Below, in pieces: positions 1 through 10,509 of a stretch of 40,345 nt of DNA. The first letter of the stretch is position 1. The number at the start of each line of letters is the position of its first letter. The stretch lies in NCBI GenBank assembly GCA_014529615.1, contig JAABVD010000018.1, positions 1 through 40,345 of the forward strand, in the 5' to 3' direction. The translations under genes and the position numbers were made by a program. The stretch is from Opitutia bacterium. Its GTDB lineage: Bacteria; Verrucomicrobiota; Verrucomicrobiia; Opitutales; UBA2995. The notes beneath the pieces were generated by a model that was not told the DNA's origin, searched no databases, and saw only the letters and a list, made by a program, of their open reading frames with translations.

Positions 1-2
1 CC

Positions 3-410
3 CTCGATCATTGCAATGATATTTTATCCACGATCCAGGAAATAGCCGGTAACGATGAATCGGCCGTTCCCGGTCTCGACGCCCGCCGGGTGAGTTCAAG
101 AAGCATCGTTCCGATATTGAAGGGAACTGACACTACGGACCGGATTGTCATCGCCGAACGATCAGCCAATAATCCTGGTCGCGCCATTATTCCGGATGAC
201 TATCCGGACTATAAATTGATCATTTTTGGGAACCCGGATTCCAATTCGGACACCCCTTCCATTGAGTTCTATAATACCGGGGCCCCGTCTAATGATATTA
301 ACGAGCAAAACCCTCTGTCCATAGGCGGTTTGAGTGGAACAGCGCTCGATGCCTATAACGCCTGCATTGCAAAAGACGCGGAGGTGGGCGGCGGTTATAA
401 CAGCCTTTGA
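3..410 (+). CDS. C-terminal part of a sulfatase-like protein (5' truncated by window edge)
   Basis: Frame 3 is open from base 3 to TGA 408-410 (LDHCNDILSTIQEIAGNDESAVPGLDARRVSSRSIVPILKGTDTTDRIVIAE...). It resembles the C-terminal region of arylsulfatase-type proteins; no catalytic motif is in the window. Confidence 0.55.
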   Translation, partial: LDHCNDILSTIQEIAGNDESAVPGLDARRVSSRSIVPILKGTDTTDRIVIAERSANNPGRAIIPDDYPDYKLIIFGNPDSNSDTPSIEFYNTGAPSNDINEQNPLSIGGLSGTALDAYNACIAKDAEVGGGYNSL

Positions 411-421
411 CGAATTCCGGA

Positions 422-2185
422 ATGATTCGTTTTATCTGCGTGCTTATACTGGTTGCCGGCAATCCTGTTACCGGTTCGGAAGAGAAGAGCAGGTTCCGCA
501 TATCCATTAGCCATACGGTTGAAGGGGGTCCGCTGTTGCGAGATTCCCTACGCTATTTGCTGCCGAGCGGAGAACGATTTTCGGTTTCGCGCCTCAGTTA
601 CCTGCTGAGTGAAATAGCCTTTGAAACGGAGGACGGGGATTGGGTGGCGGCGGAGGACCAGGTTGGACTGTTCGACCTTCAAAAAGGGCTTGTCAGCCTT
701 GAGTTTGAGCTGCCTTCCCGAGCCTACCGGGCAATGCGATTCAGCCTTGGCCTTCCACCTGGTCTCAATCACTCGGACCCGGCTCGGTATCCCGCCCGGC
801 ATGCCTTGAATCCTGTTCACAACCAGTTGCATTGGAACTGGGCGGACGGATACATCTTTTTTGCCCTCGAAGGAAAATTCTCTGACGAAGTAGGGCGGTT
901 GAAGGGATTCGTATATCACTTCGCCAATGATGAAAACAAGGTGGTGGTTTCACTTCCCTTGAAGGTGGTTGATTCGGTCAATGCGCATATCGAACTGAAT
1001 TTCGATTTGGGGAGATTGTTGAGTTTCCCAGCGCCCTTGTCTTTTGCCAAAGACGGTTTCTCAACACACTCCCATCCCGGGGATGCTATTGCTTCCAAGT
1101 TGAAAAAGAACCTTCCTTCCGCCTTTCAGCTTCAGCGGATTATCGAATTTGTAAAGCGGGAGGCCGTAACTCCACCGAAGCCCATCGACCTGCCTGAGGC
1201 CTATGCCCCGTTTGCTTTCAAGATGAGTCGAAGTTTCCCCATGCCGGATTTACCAGCAGACAATCCCCTCATCAAAGAACGCGTGGAATTGGGGAGAGCA
1301 TTATTTTTTGATAGACAATTATCCTTTAATGGGGAGGTGTCTTGCTCCAGTTGCCACCAACCGGAAAATGCTTTTTCGGATGAACGTATTCTGAGCCTCG
1401 GCGCGACTACCACTGAAACACGACGCCATTCCATGCCGCTATTCAACCTGGCGTGGAAAAATGCGTTCTTCTGGGATGGCCGGGTAAGCAAATTACGAGA
1501 ACAGGTTTTTCATCCAATCCAGCATCCCGATGAACTGGGTATTGGCGTTCAGGACTTAGTCGAGCGGCTTCGCTTGGACCCAAAGTATAAACGATTGTTC
1601 GATCGGGCATTTTCTCCCGGCACTGTGACCCGGGAGCACATTGGTCTGGCATTGGAAAACTATTTGCTGAGCCTGGTTTCCCATAAATCCCGTTTCGACG
1701 AGGCGATGGCCGGAAGAGCGAGATTGAGTGAGGAGGAAAAGCGTGGTTTTGAATTGTTCATGACCGAATACGAACCGCGGTCACGGCAGTTTGGGGCTGA
1801 TTGTTTTCATTGCCATGGCGGCGCCTTGTTTACTGATAACCAATTTCACAACAACGGACTAAAACCGGGAAGTGATAAGGGTAGGGGAGCATTTTCAGGG
1901 AGGAAGACCGATGATTTTAAATTTTCAACCCCCTCTTTGCGAAATGTTGCCCTGACAGCCCCCTATATGCATGATGGCAGCATCCATTCGCTAGAGGAAG
2001 TTGTCCGGCATTACAGTGAAGGCGTTCACCAAAGTGAGACCCTCGACCCGAATCTGGCCAAGCATCCCAAAGAGGGAATTCGGCTATCCGAGTCAGACCA
2101 GAAGGCCCTGGTGGCCTTTCTACATGCCCTTACGGACCCCACTTTTTCGGCCGTAGTCGATGCGGAGTTGCCCAGAGGGAATTAA
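422..2185 (+). CDS. MbnP-like domain fused to MauG/MbnH-type di-heme cytochrome c peroxidase
   Basis: The ORF track begins at TTG 407; ATG 422 precedes a signal peptide (MIRFICVLILVAG). N-terminal half has MbnP-like features (FRISISHTVEGGPLLRDSLRY..., LHWNWADGYIFFALEGKF). C-terminal half has two CxxCH heme motifs (CSSCH at 1343-1357, CFHCH at 1802-1816) and peroxidase motifs (LGRALFFDRQLS, TPSLRNVALTAPYMHDGS). Confidence 0.85.
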   Translation: MIRFICVLILVAGNPVTGSEEKSRFRISISHTVEGGPLLRDSLRYLLPSGERFSVSRLSYLLSEIAFETEDGDWVAAEDQVGLFDLQKGLVSLEFELPSRAYRAMRFSLGLPPGLNHSDPARYPARHALNPVHNQLHWNWADGYIFFALEGKFSDEVGRLKGFVYHFANDENKVVVSLPLKVVDSVNAHIELNFDLGRLLSFPAPLSFAKDGFSTHSHPGDAIASKLKKNLPSAFQLQRIIEFVKREAVTPPKPIDLPEAYAPFAFKMSRSFPMPDLPADNPLIKERVELGRALFFDRQLSFNGEVSCSSCHQPENAFSDERILSLGATTTETRRHSMPLFNLAWKNAFFWDGRVSKLREQVFHPIQHPDELGIGVQDLVERLRLDPKYKRLFDRAFSPGTVTREHIGLALENYLLSLVSHKSRFDEAMAGRARLSEEEKRGFELFMTEYEPRSRQFGADCFHCHGGALFTDNQFHNNGLKPGSDKGRGAFSGRKTDDFKFSTPSLRNVALTAPYMHDGSIHSLEEVVRHYSEGVHQSETLDPNLAKHPKEGIRLSESDQKALVAFLHALTDPTFSAVVDAELPRGN

Positions 2186-2213
2186 CCCGCATTTTTCATT
2201 TTTGCCACATCCC

Positions 2214-3632
2214 CTACTCCCGGCGGCCACGGACTTTCCAGGTGGGGTCCGGCACATGTGCCTCCTCCATGTACTTCACCACCCGGGCCACGATGTTCGG
2301 ATGCTGAGAGGCGAGGTCGTTCCTTTCTCCCAAATCGCCGCCGAGATGGTAGAGCTCGACTTCTCCATCCAACATTGGCTGGCGGATGGCCTTCCAGTCG
2401 CCAAAGCGAACGGCTTGCCGGCTGCCTTGTTCGTAAAATTCCCAGTAGAGGTAGTCGTGCTTTTTTTGATCCTCTTTTCCCAACAGGGCCGGAAGAAAAC
2501 TGATCGACTGAAGATCGGCCGGTACCTTTTGCCCGGTGAGTTCGCACACCGTGGCATAGAAGTCGCCAAAGTAAGCCTGGTGGTTGGAAGTCGAACCCGC
2601 TTGGATTTTCCCGGGCCACCGGGCAATGGTGGCAACCCGAATGCCGCCTTCGTAAAGGTCGCGCTTCATACCGCGTAGCGGTCCATTGGCATCGAAGAAT
2701 TCAGGCCGGTTGCCGCCCTCCTTATGGTGACCATTGTCGGAGGTAAAGATCACCAGCGTGTTTGCATCGATGCCCCACTCTTTGAGCTTTGCCAACAGCG
2801 TTCCCACATCCCGGTCCATGCGCGTGATCATCGCCGCCTGGCCCTTGTCCGGTTCCGGCCAGTTTTCCGCCTCGTAAATGCCGTGGTCCGGAACCTCCTG
2901 GCCATTGCCCGTGCCACGGGCGCCCTCGTTGTTTGCGTGCGGAATGGTGAAGGGCAGGTAGAGGAAAAAGGGCTTGGTGTAATTCACTTCCAGCCACTTC
3001 ATGCCTTCGGCAAAGATGAGATCGTGCGAGTAGTCGATGCGTTCCTTGGCCCAACCACCGCCCCTTCGCCCACCCTTGTCCATTTCGTGCTCGGGAACAT
3101 TGCGCAGTTTAACCTCTTCCTTATTTCGGATGAGAAACGTCGGGTAGTAATTGTGGGCATGGAATTGGCTGAGGTAGCCATAGAATTGATCGAAGCCGTG
3201 CAGGTTGGGATGTCCGGTGGATTCGATCAGGTCGCCCAGTCCCCATTTGCCAAACATTCCAGTGACATATCCCACGTCTTTGAAGGCAGAAGCCACCGTC
3301 TTGTCTTCCGGGTGCAAGCGCTGGATGTCACTGGTGGAATTGCCGCGCACTCGGCAGCGGCCCGTATGTTTGCCCGTCATCAAAACACAGCGAGATGGGG
3401 CGCACACCGTGGCTCCCGCGTAGAAGTCCGTCAGCTTCATGCCCTCCGCCGCCATGCGGTCCAGGTGTGGCGTCTTGATTTTTTTCTGGCCAAAACTGCC
3501 GAGGTCTCCGTAGCCCAGGTCATCGGCCATGATGAAGATCACATTCGGTTTCGTCGCATCCTGGGCGACCAGCGTGGTGGGCAGGAAGGTGGCCAAAAGG
3601 CCGAGAGCGGGTAGGAAGGAAAGTGTTTTCAT
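2214..3632 (-). CDS. Sulfatase (arylsulfatase family, exported)
   Basis: Signal peptide, [20 protein letters not shown], formylglycine signature [15 protein letters not shown], and [12 protein letters not shown]. Confidence 0.95.
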   Translation of the reverse strand: MKTLSFLPALGLLATFLPTTLVAQDATKPNVIFIMADDLGYGDLGSFGQKKIKTPHLDRMAAEGMKLTDFYAGATVCAPSRCVLMTGKHTGRCRVRGNSTSDIQRLHPEDKTVASAFKDVGYVTGMFGKWGLGDLIESTGHPNLHGFDQFYGYLSQFHAHNYYPTFLIRNKEEVKLRNVPEHEMDKGGRRGGGWAKERIDYSHDLIFAEGMKWLEVNYTKPFFLYLPFTIPHANNEGARGTGNGQEVPDHGIYEAENWPEPDKGQAAMITRMDRDVGTLLAKLKEWGIDANTLVIFTSDNGHHKEGGNRPEFFDANGPLRGMKRDLYEGGIRVATIARWPGKIQAGSTSNHQAYFGDFYATVCELTGQKVPADLQSISFLPALLGKEDQKKHDYLYWEFYEQGSRQAVRFGDWKAIRQPMLDGEVELYHLGGDLGERNDLASQHPNIVARVVKYMEEAHVPDPTWKVRGRRE

Positions 3633-3637
3633 GCGGG

Positions 3638-4855
3638 TTAGCTCTGCTTGAACCTTGCTGCCTCCTCAGAGCCGCCCGTGGCGTTGCCCTCGGTGTAGGA
3701 GTGGATTCCCGTTCCGGCCAGGCCGCCGCCCTGCACAATGAGATACTCGTCCCGGATGGGTCGGCCGTCCAGCCAGCACTCCAGAATCTCACGGACTCCG
3801 GCCGCGTATCGGGCCTGGGCCGAAAGAGACGTGCCGGAAGTGTGGGGAGTCATGGCGTGGTTGGGCATCGTTCTCCAGGGGTGATCGTTGGGGGGCGGCT
3901 GAGGAAACCAGACGTCGCCCGCGTATCCCGCCAGTTGACCGTTCTCCAAGGCCCTCACAATGGCGTCCCGGTCGCAGATCTTGCCCCTTGCGGTGTTCAC
4001 AATGTAGGACCCGCGCTTCATCTTACCGATAAGGTCGTCGTTGAACATGTGCTCCGTCTCCGGATGGAGCGGACAGTGGATGCTGACCGCGTCGCACACG
4101 CTGACCAACGACTCGACGTTCTCGTGGAAGGTCAGGCCCAGTTCCCGCTCCACCTCAGGGGAGAGCCGGTGCCTGTCGGTGTAGTGCAGGTTGACGTCGA
4201 AGGGCTTCATCCGCTTCAGAAAAGCCAAGCCTATTCTTCCGGACGCTACCACGCCTACGTCCATCCCCTCGATGTCGTAGGATCTGGAGACGGCGTCGGC
4301 GATGTTCCAGCCGCTTCTGACCACCCAACCGTACTGGGGAATGAAGTCCCTCACCAGCGCCAGCATCTGCATGACCGCATGCTCTGCGACGCTTATGCTG
4401 TTGCACCAAGTCACCTCGCACACAGTGATGTCCCGGTCGATCGCCGACTGCAGGTCAACGTGGTCCGAACCTATGCCGGCCGTTATGGCCAGCTTCAGGT
4501 TGGGGGCCTTGGCAATGCGCTCCGCTGTCAGGTAGCCGGGCCAGAAGGGCTGAGAGATTACTACGTCGGCATCGGTCAACTCTTTCTCGAAGACCGAGTC
4601 CGGCCCGTCCTTGTCCGAGGTCACGACGAACCGGTGTCCCCGTGTGGTCAGGAAGCTCTCCAATCCGAGTCCGCCGGAGACGGACCCCAGGAGGTGGCCT
4701 CCGGTGAAGTCTATGGAGGACGGCGTGGGCATGGTCTGGCCGTCCGGGTAGTGCGTAAGCGCTGGTATATCTTCGCGGGAGTAGTTGGGGGGAAAGCCGG
4801 TCAACGGGTCCGGGTAGAGGACACACAGCACCTTCTGAGCGGAAAAGAAACTCAT
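3638..4855 (-). CDS. fdh: NAD-dependent formate dehydrogenase (D-2-hydroxyacid dehydrogenase fold)
   Basis: [109 protein letters not shown]. These are hallmarks of metal-free formate dehydrogenases. Confidence 0.93.
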   Translation of the reverse strand: MSFFSAQKVLCVLYPDPLTGFPPNYSREDIPALTHYPDGQTMPTPSSIDFTGGHLLGSVSGGLGLESFLTTRGHRFVVTSDKDGPDSVFEKELTDADVVISQPFWPGYLTAERIAKAPNLKLAITAGIGSDHVDLQSAIDRDITVCEVTWCNSISVAEHAVMQMLALVRDFIPQYGWVVRSGWNIADAVSRSYDIEGMDVGVVASGRIGLAFLKRMKPFDVNLHYTDRHRLSPEVERELGLTFHENVESLVSVCDAVSIHCPLHPETEHMFNDDLIGKMKRGSYIVNTARGKICDRDAIVRALENGQLAGYAGDVWFPQPPPNDHPWRTMPNHAMTPHTSGTSLSAQARYAAGVREILECWLDGRPIRDEYLIVQGGGLAGTGIHSYTEGNATGGSEEAARFKQS

Positions 4856-4905
4856 ATCAATATCCTTAGTTAAGATTTGCTGTATACATCAAGCCATAAT
4901 GGATA

Positions 4906-4949
4906 GGATTTTGCTTTTTGGCGGCGTAGTTGCCGAGGTGGGGATTTTT
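4906..4949. repeat. Dispersed hairpin element, copy A (upstream of fdh)
   Basis: ggattttgctttttggcggcgtagttgccgaggtggggattttt; related to 10226-10268. Both contain CGGC-(6 nt)-GCCG. Confidence 0.6.
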
Positions 4950-5062
4950 GGAGATTTAGGATTTTTTACAAATTAAGCACCTATCAAAAAGTATCCGAAT
5001 CATTGATACACAAGAGCAAATTCTCTTTCCCACAACGGAGATGATTCTGTCATCGGTCAAAG

Positions 5063-5554
5063 TCAGGGCATCGATCCATACGGAAATGACGAATGATGCA
5101 CATTGATACGCAGCTTGCCATTCTCGTCCTTGAAATAGCCAAATGTAAACTCCACTTTGGCTTCTTTTTCGGAATTCGCGTCTGTAAAATAGTAATTGCC
5201 CATTACAATGGCCGAGTCTCCATCAATGATAATTCCTTCGTTCTCAAATCGGACTTTGCGCCACGGCTGGATAGCAAAACCGCGATCTTCAGGAACAATA
5301 CCTGTCACAAAATAGGATAAAGCCTCTTGTTTTGTTAAACGAAATTGTTTTTCTGACACCATCGAGGGCTTAAAAAGAACCACCCCTTTTCCATAACCAT
5401 ATAACGTATCGACGACCTTTTCGGCTAGTGCCTTGTAGTCTTTTTCTCGCATATATGCTTCACCGATAGCGACTATTGCTTCGCCCCAAATTTTTTGGGC
5501 CGCCACAACTTCTCTCTCAACAATACCACTACTCTTTGTCAACGCCCTCACCAT
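5063..5554 (-). CDS. Small SnoaL/NTF2-like protein, of the type often mis-annotated as phosphoribosyl-AMP cyclohydrolase
   Basis: The ORF is open from 5797, but residues before MVRALTKSSG read through the FG-GAP gene in another frame. ATG 5554 is the likely start. Diagnostic text: AAQKIWGEAIVAIGEAY, GVVLFKPSMVSEKQFRLTKQEALSYFV, GFAIQPWRKVRFENEGI, MGNYYFTD, VEFTFGYFKD, HHSSFPY. Confidence 0.7.
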   Translation of the reverse strand: MVRALTKSSGIVEREVVAAQKIWGEAIVAIGEAYMREKDYKALAEKVVDTLYGYGKGVVLFKPSMVSEKQFRLTKQEALSYFVTGIVPEDRGFAIQPWRKVRFENEGIIIDGDSAIVMGNYYFTDANSEKEAKVEFTFGYFKDENGKLRINVHHSSFPYGSMP

Positions 5555-8500
5555 ATTGCCCGATCTCCACATTCGGACCGTCAACCTTCTTCCGGTGCCG
5601 CGTGATTTCTCCGGACGGCCACCGTACTTCGATCTCGATCTCCTGGCCGAGATGGGTTTCACCCAGGCCGAAGAACAAGGTCGAGGTCGACTGGGACAAG
5701 TATCCGCCCCCGGCATAGACCTCTGCGGTCTGCCGCCGACCGCTCGCGTCCGTAACAGAAACCCGCGATCCCACACCCGTCGGGTTCCCGGGCTCACCCT
5801 TCAGGTTCACAGCCAGCGGCCGAAAACCTGCTTGGCCAGCGTTCTCGAAGGCGTGGACGGGACCGTCGTTGACCCCGACCACAAAGTCGACCCAGCCATC
5901 CCGGTTGAGGTCAACCGAGGCCAGGCTCATTGCATCGCCCGGGACGATAAGCCCGCTCCGATGAGGCCAGACGGCGGAGAATGTACCGTCTCCACGTCCT
6001 TCCAGGAGGAGACTGACTCCCCCATCCATACGCGTCGTTTCCCTCTGTGGGGAGTGAAAGTTCTGCACGACGTAGAGATCGCTGAAGCCATCCCCGTTCA
6101 CGTCGGTCAGGGCTATCCCGAACCCCGGCGAGATTTGCGCTATGCGCGGAAGGGGCTGGAATGAGAATCGCCCGTCATCCTCGTTCATGAGTATTCCGGA
6201 GGCCAATTCGTTTGCCTCCAGTCGCAAGGACGTATCGAGGCATTCGTGTGAAACGAGACGAACTGTTCCGAGAGGAAAGGCATCGCTGCGGTCGAGCAAC
6301 TGCGCCCGCGGACCGGGTATAAGATATCTTGTTCGTATTTCGCCTCCACCAACCGCATCTCGTCAAGCTCACCGAACTCGCCATAGTAGAGGAAGACCGG
6401 TTTCTTCGGACTCGGGTGGTACTTGGTATTGAGTCCGAAGTTGCTCACCGCGTAGTCGATGTCGCCATCATTGTCGATGTCGCGGCCAGAGATACCATTC
6501 CACCATCCTTTCATGTCCGCCAGCCCCGCCGGGCCCGTCATATCGGTCAACTTTCCACGATCGTTGCGGAAATACTTCACCGGCCCCCACTCGTGGGTGA
6601 CAAACAGGTCCAGCCAACCATCGCCGTCGGCATCGGACCACAAGGCCGAAGTGACAAGGCCGGTCTCGCCTAATTCAGGCGCCAGCTTTTCCGTGGCGTC
6701 CATAAACGCGCCACCCGAATTGACCAACAGACGGCTGGAGGGCGTTTCGGGATAGCGACGCGGTATCAGCCTGCCACCGACAAAAAGGTCGAGGTCGCCA
6801 TCGCGGTCGAAGTCCGCCGCGGCCGCCAGGCTCCCGCTGACACGATCTGTTGGCAAAACCTCACTGCCGGCTCGGTCGTAGTTTCCGGAACCATCGTTTA
6901 CATAGAGGCGGTCACCCAGCAGGAAATCACCCGGCCACCGCCCCAAGCCGCCGCTCACGACATAGAGATCTTCGTCGCCATCGCCGTCGAAATCAAAGAA
7001 GAGTCCGCCCATATCCTCTCTCGCCGCATCGTTCTGAAAAGTTTCCGCGTCCGCGGCGGCCGGCGCAATCCCGGCTTCCCCCAGGCGAACCAGGCTTCCC
7101 GCCTGACCGGATGCTCCTGCAACGAATGCCGCAAGGTCTCTCGTCTGGTTGCTTCGCGTCCAAGCCATACCCGGTCCCAGACGCGACATCCGATTCGGCA
7201 GCAGGGGCTGGTCCGCAAAGTCGTTGTAGGCATCCTCCTGATGCTCGATACCGGCAAAACCATCCCAGCGACGGAAACGGGGTTCCTTTGAATCCCCTTC
7301 GTCGGTTCCGGAGGTCTGGTCATCCTCGGTGATGGTGTAGGCACGGCCCGCCTCGAGACCATGGTACGCGCTCGTCCCCCCATTCGGCCAACGCACCGAG
7401 AGCTTTTCAACCAGGGTGGAGTCTCCGAGCCCGAAGTGCAAAGCCGCGTCGTCCGAAGAACAGTAGCCGGCCACGGGGGAAAGATAGCGCACTTGGTCGC
7501 CCCGGTCGGTCTCGACCCGAACGAAGGCGCCCAGGGCATACCGGTTGCTGCTGGTTCCTCGAAGGTGTAGAATGAGCCGGTTTCCCGTTGTCCCTTGATT
7601 TCGGTAGATGGAAACCGGTTCATCGAAATTGTTTATCACGAGATCCAAGTCACCATCTCCATCAAGGTCGGCGGTGGCGGCGCCGAAACTCACGCCTTCA
7701 TGATCAAGGCCCCAGCTTTGCGAGACCCGGTCGAAACGCAGGTCCCCGGTATTGCGAAAGGCCAGATTCCGCTCGCGTAATATCGGGGAATCGAGAATAG
7801 CCCGCTGCCCTGCGGCGCTACCAAAGCCACCCTTCCGCGCCTGAGCAGCGAGTAGATCGCTGTTGAACCAATTCCGCGTCATGCCATTGCTGATAAAGAG
7901 ATCCAGCCATCCGTCGTTGTCGAAGTCGTCGAGCTTGGGCGACCAGGACCAATCCGTATTGCTCAATCCCACTATCTGAGCCACTTCCAGGAAGCGTTCG
8001 GTGCCGGAGTGGAGGTAAACCGCGTTGGCCATATACTGACGCGGCTCGGCCGCTTCCAGGAACCAGCCCTCTGCGTCCATTTCCCCCATATTCAACTTCT
8101 GCTTGTAATGGGAGGTGCCCGCCATGTCCGAGGCAATGAAGTCCGGAAAACCATCGTTGTTGATGTCTCCGGTATCTGCCCCCATGGAAAACCAGGGAGT
8201 ATGGGGAATGGCCTCCCGAATGACATCCGTGAAGGATCCGTCCCGATTATTGCGGTAGAGCTTGTCCGGACCTTTGAAGTCGTTGGCGACATAGAGGTCC
8301 GGCCACCCGTCCCCGTCGTAATCCCACCAGACCGCGCCAAGACCCATATCATTTCCTGTGATTCCGGAAGCTTCCGACACTTCGGAAAAGCGGCCGTCCC
8401 CGTCATTCCGATAGAGTCGGTCCTTCTGCCCTACCTTGATGGGAACTCTGGTGCCGTCCGGCTTGGTCATGAACCCAACCGCGTCGGCATAGGCCTCGGG

Positions 8501-9337
8501 CACGACGCGCCGACCGTCCTTTATCTCGAATTTGACGAATTGCCCGTAGGTTTCGGGGTTGATATACCTCCAGGTCAGGAGATAGGCATCGAGATCGCCA
8601 TCGCGATCGTAGTCGGCGAAAGCCACCTGCGTGCTCGATCCGACAAATGCAAGGCCTGCTTCCTCGGCCCGTTCTACGAAGGCGCCGTCACCCTGGTTCA
8701 CAAAGAGCCGGTTGGGTGCGTCGTAGGAACAAACGAACAGGTCGAGATCACCGTCGTTCTCGATATCCGCGAAGGTGGCTCCCATACCCCACGAACCGTC
8801 GTCCTCTATCCCGGCCCCCTCGGTCACGTCGTCGAAGCGAAAGTCTCCCAGGTTTCGGTAGAGGCGGCTCCCTCCGAATGCCCGCGTCAGGAATACGTCG
8901 ACTCTTCCGTCGCTATCATAGTCACCCAGCGCCACACCACCTCCGAGGGACCCGTCGAGAAGCCACTCGTTCTCAAACTTCTCCGGAGGATCCCAGAAGT
9001 AGGTGAATTCTATGCCGGTACGCTCGACTTCGAGCTTCTCGAAGAGCGTTTCCCCAGGCCAGGCGGAAGCCTTTGCCAAGGGCTTCCAGGAAATATTGGC
9101 CGAATGCGCGGGACCTTCCCCGGCCGCCCCCAGTGCCGCAGCCATCAACGCAAGTGAAGCGGTGGGCAATCCGAAACCCGTCACTGACAGGAATTTGCTT
9201 TTTAGGGGCGCAGCCCTTTGACTGGGCTTACGCCGTCGCCAAATTGGGCTAAAGCGTAGCATGGCTGGAGAAACGGTCGAGGAAGAGGTTTTACTGCGGC
9301 GCATCCTTCTTTTCACGATTTTTCTTAATCGCATCAA
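5529..9337 (-). pseudogene. FG-GAP/VCBS repeat protein with ASPIC/UnbV domains, frameshifted near 6230-6250
   Basis: ORF 6185..9337 (1050 aa, many DxDxDGxxD repeats, e.g. GDYDSDGRVDVFL, ASPIC/UnbV-like LSVRWPNGGTSAYHGL) continues in another frame as ORF 5529..6299 (LRLEANELASGIL..., GIALTDVNGDGFSDLYVV, VRWPSGEITRHRKK). Confidence 0.8.
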
Positions 9338-10247
9338 TATACTTGTTCGCCTCGGCTCTCATCTGCCGCACGGCACCCTCCGGCAACTGTTGAGGCGATC
9401 CGGGAGGTTGCCCTGGCGGCCCGCCATCCAGAACCTCAAGGAGTTCAACCTCGAGCGTAAGCGTTTCTCCCGGTTCAATGGGCCCGTACCCGGTGTCCTT
9501 GTATGCGAGATCGGGCGGCACGAAAAGTGTTGCCTTTCCGCCTTCACCGATGAGCTGGAGTCCATCCTGAAGCCCCGGAACGAGCCGTTGCAGAGGTAAG
9601 ACGGCTGGCTTCTTGTCTTCGTAGGTGTTGATATAAGTCTCACCATTCAGACGCGATCCACGGAGATGGAAGCGGACTGTTTTGGATTGATCGGGCGATC
9701 TCCCCGTTCCTTTCCGGATAATCGTGTAGTGGAGGCCCTGTTCTGTCTTGAGAGTTGCTCCCGCTGCATCCAATTGGGCAAAAAAAGCCTCTCCCTCGGC
9801 TCGGTTCTTTCGGTTTGTTTCTGCCCGCAAGGCGTTCAAATTCGATTCCGAACGTTTTCGATGCTCCGTCATAAGGGCCGAGAGCTCGGATATACGGGGT
9901 CCGGAATCATAGCCGGCCGGCGGTCCCATATCGCCCCATTTGCGCTTGAGACCGCGGGCTAAGGCATCGAATTCTTCCGCGCTCAAAGTGGCGTCGACGC
10001 TAAAAATCTCCCCGATCCGGTAGCCGAAAGCCTCATAAGTCGCCGGGTCGTATTCGCGGGTCACGGAGGCTGGCATTTCGCCGGTTTTGACCGATCCAGG
10101 CGTTTCGTCCTTGGAGCTTTCTTCTTCCGCTGCTCCGACGCTGGCAAAGCAGAGATAGAGGAAGGCGAAGAAGATGCGCAGATTGAGGAAAGGATACTTC
10201 CGACCGTCGATCGGTCGAACGGATCGGAAACTGCTCTTTAGCGGCAT
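9291..10247 (-). CDS. FKBP-type peptidyl-prolyl cis-trans isomerase, exported
   Basis: The ORF track starts at 10328; internal ATG 10247 gives MPLKSSFRSVRPIDGRKYPFLNLRIFFAFLYLCFASVGA. FKBP signature: VRFHLRGSRLNGETYINTYEDKKPAVLPLQRLVPGLQDGLQLIGEGGKATLFVPPDLAYKDTGYGPIEPGETLTLEVELLEV. Confidence 0.87.
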   Translation of the reverse strand: MPLKSSFRSVRPIDGRKYPFLNLRIFFAFLYLCFASVGAAEEESSKDETPGSVKTGEMPASVTREYDPATYEAFGYRIGEIFSVDATLSAEEFDALARGLKRKWGDMGPPAGYDSGPRISELSALMTEHRKRSESNLNALRAETNRKNRAEGEAFFAQLDAAGATLKTEQGLHYTIIRKGTGRSPDQSKTVRFHLRGSRLNGETYINTYEDKKPAVLPLQRLVPGLQDGLQLIGEGGKATLFVPPDLAYKDTGYGPIEPGETLTLEVELLEVLDGGPPGQPPGSPQQLPEGAVRQMRAEANKYIDAIKKNREKKDAPQ

Positions 10248-10268
10248 AGCAGCCGAGGTGGGGGTTTT
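10226..10268. repeat. Dispersed hairpin element, copy B (overlaps the FKBP start region)
   Basis: ggaaactgctctttagcggcatagcagccgaggtgggggtttt; shares GCTyTTTrGCGGCrTAGynGCCGAGGTGGGGrTTTT with copy A. Confidence 0.6.
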
Positions 10269-10381
10269 CCATTTCCGCCCAAAAGCTACGCCGAAACATG
10301 GAGGGGGAGGAGTGAAAATGGGAAACATGGATAAGGCGATTTGAAGATTTATGCGGTTTTACGGGTCCACATTGCCAAGTA

Positions 10382-10423
10382 AGTGCTTATTCATCCCTTG
10401 AAATGCCAAAAAAGTCAATTTTT
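10382..10423 (-). promoter_or_regulatory. Putative shared promoter/operator element upstream of the FKBP gene (copy 1)
   Basis: 36/42 bases identical to 13516-13557. Minus strand reads AAAAATTGACTTTTTTGGCATTTCAAGGGATGAATAAGCACT, with a -35-like TTGACT and a near-palindrome (GAATAAGCACTTACTT). Confidence 0.55.
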
Positions 10424-10509
10424 CGAGGTATCCTCAAGATCGATTTCTCACAAGTTGATCGATGGTTGGCAACGGAGAGCTGGAAAGCGGGAAGTAGAGG
10501 ACTTTCAGA

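Noticed and set aside
3623-4873. 416-aa plus-strand ORF
   Set aside because: Antisense to the formate dehydrogenase; no family features.
5555-5797. N-terminal 81 residues of ORF 5063..5797
   Set aside because: This part reads through the FG-GAP gene C-terminus in a different frame and is Arg/Pro/Ser-rich; ATG 5554 is a more credible start.
8009-9157. 382-aa plus-strand ORF
   Set aside because: Antisense to the FG-GAP repeat region; its periodicity reflects the DxDxDG repeats on the other strand.
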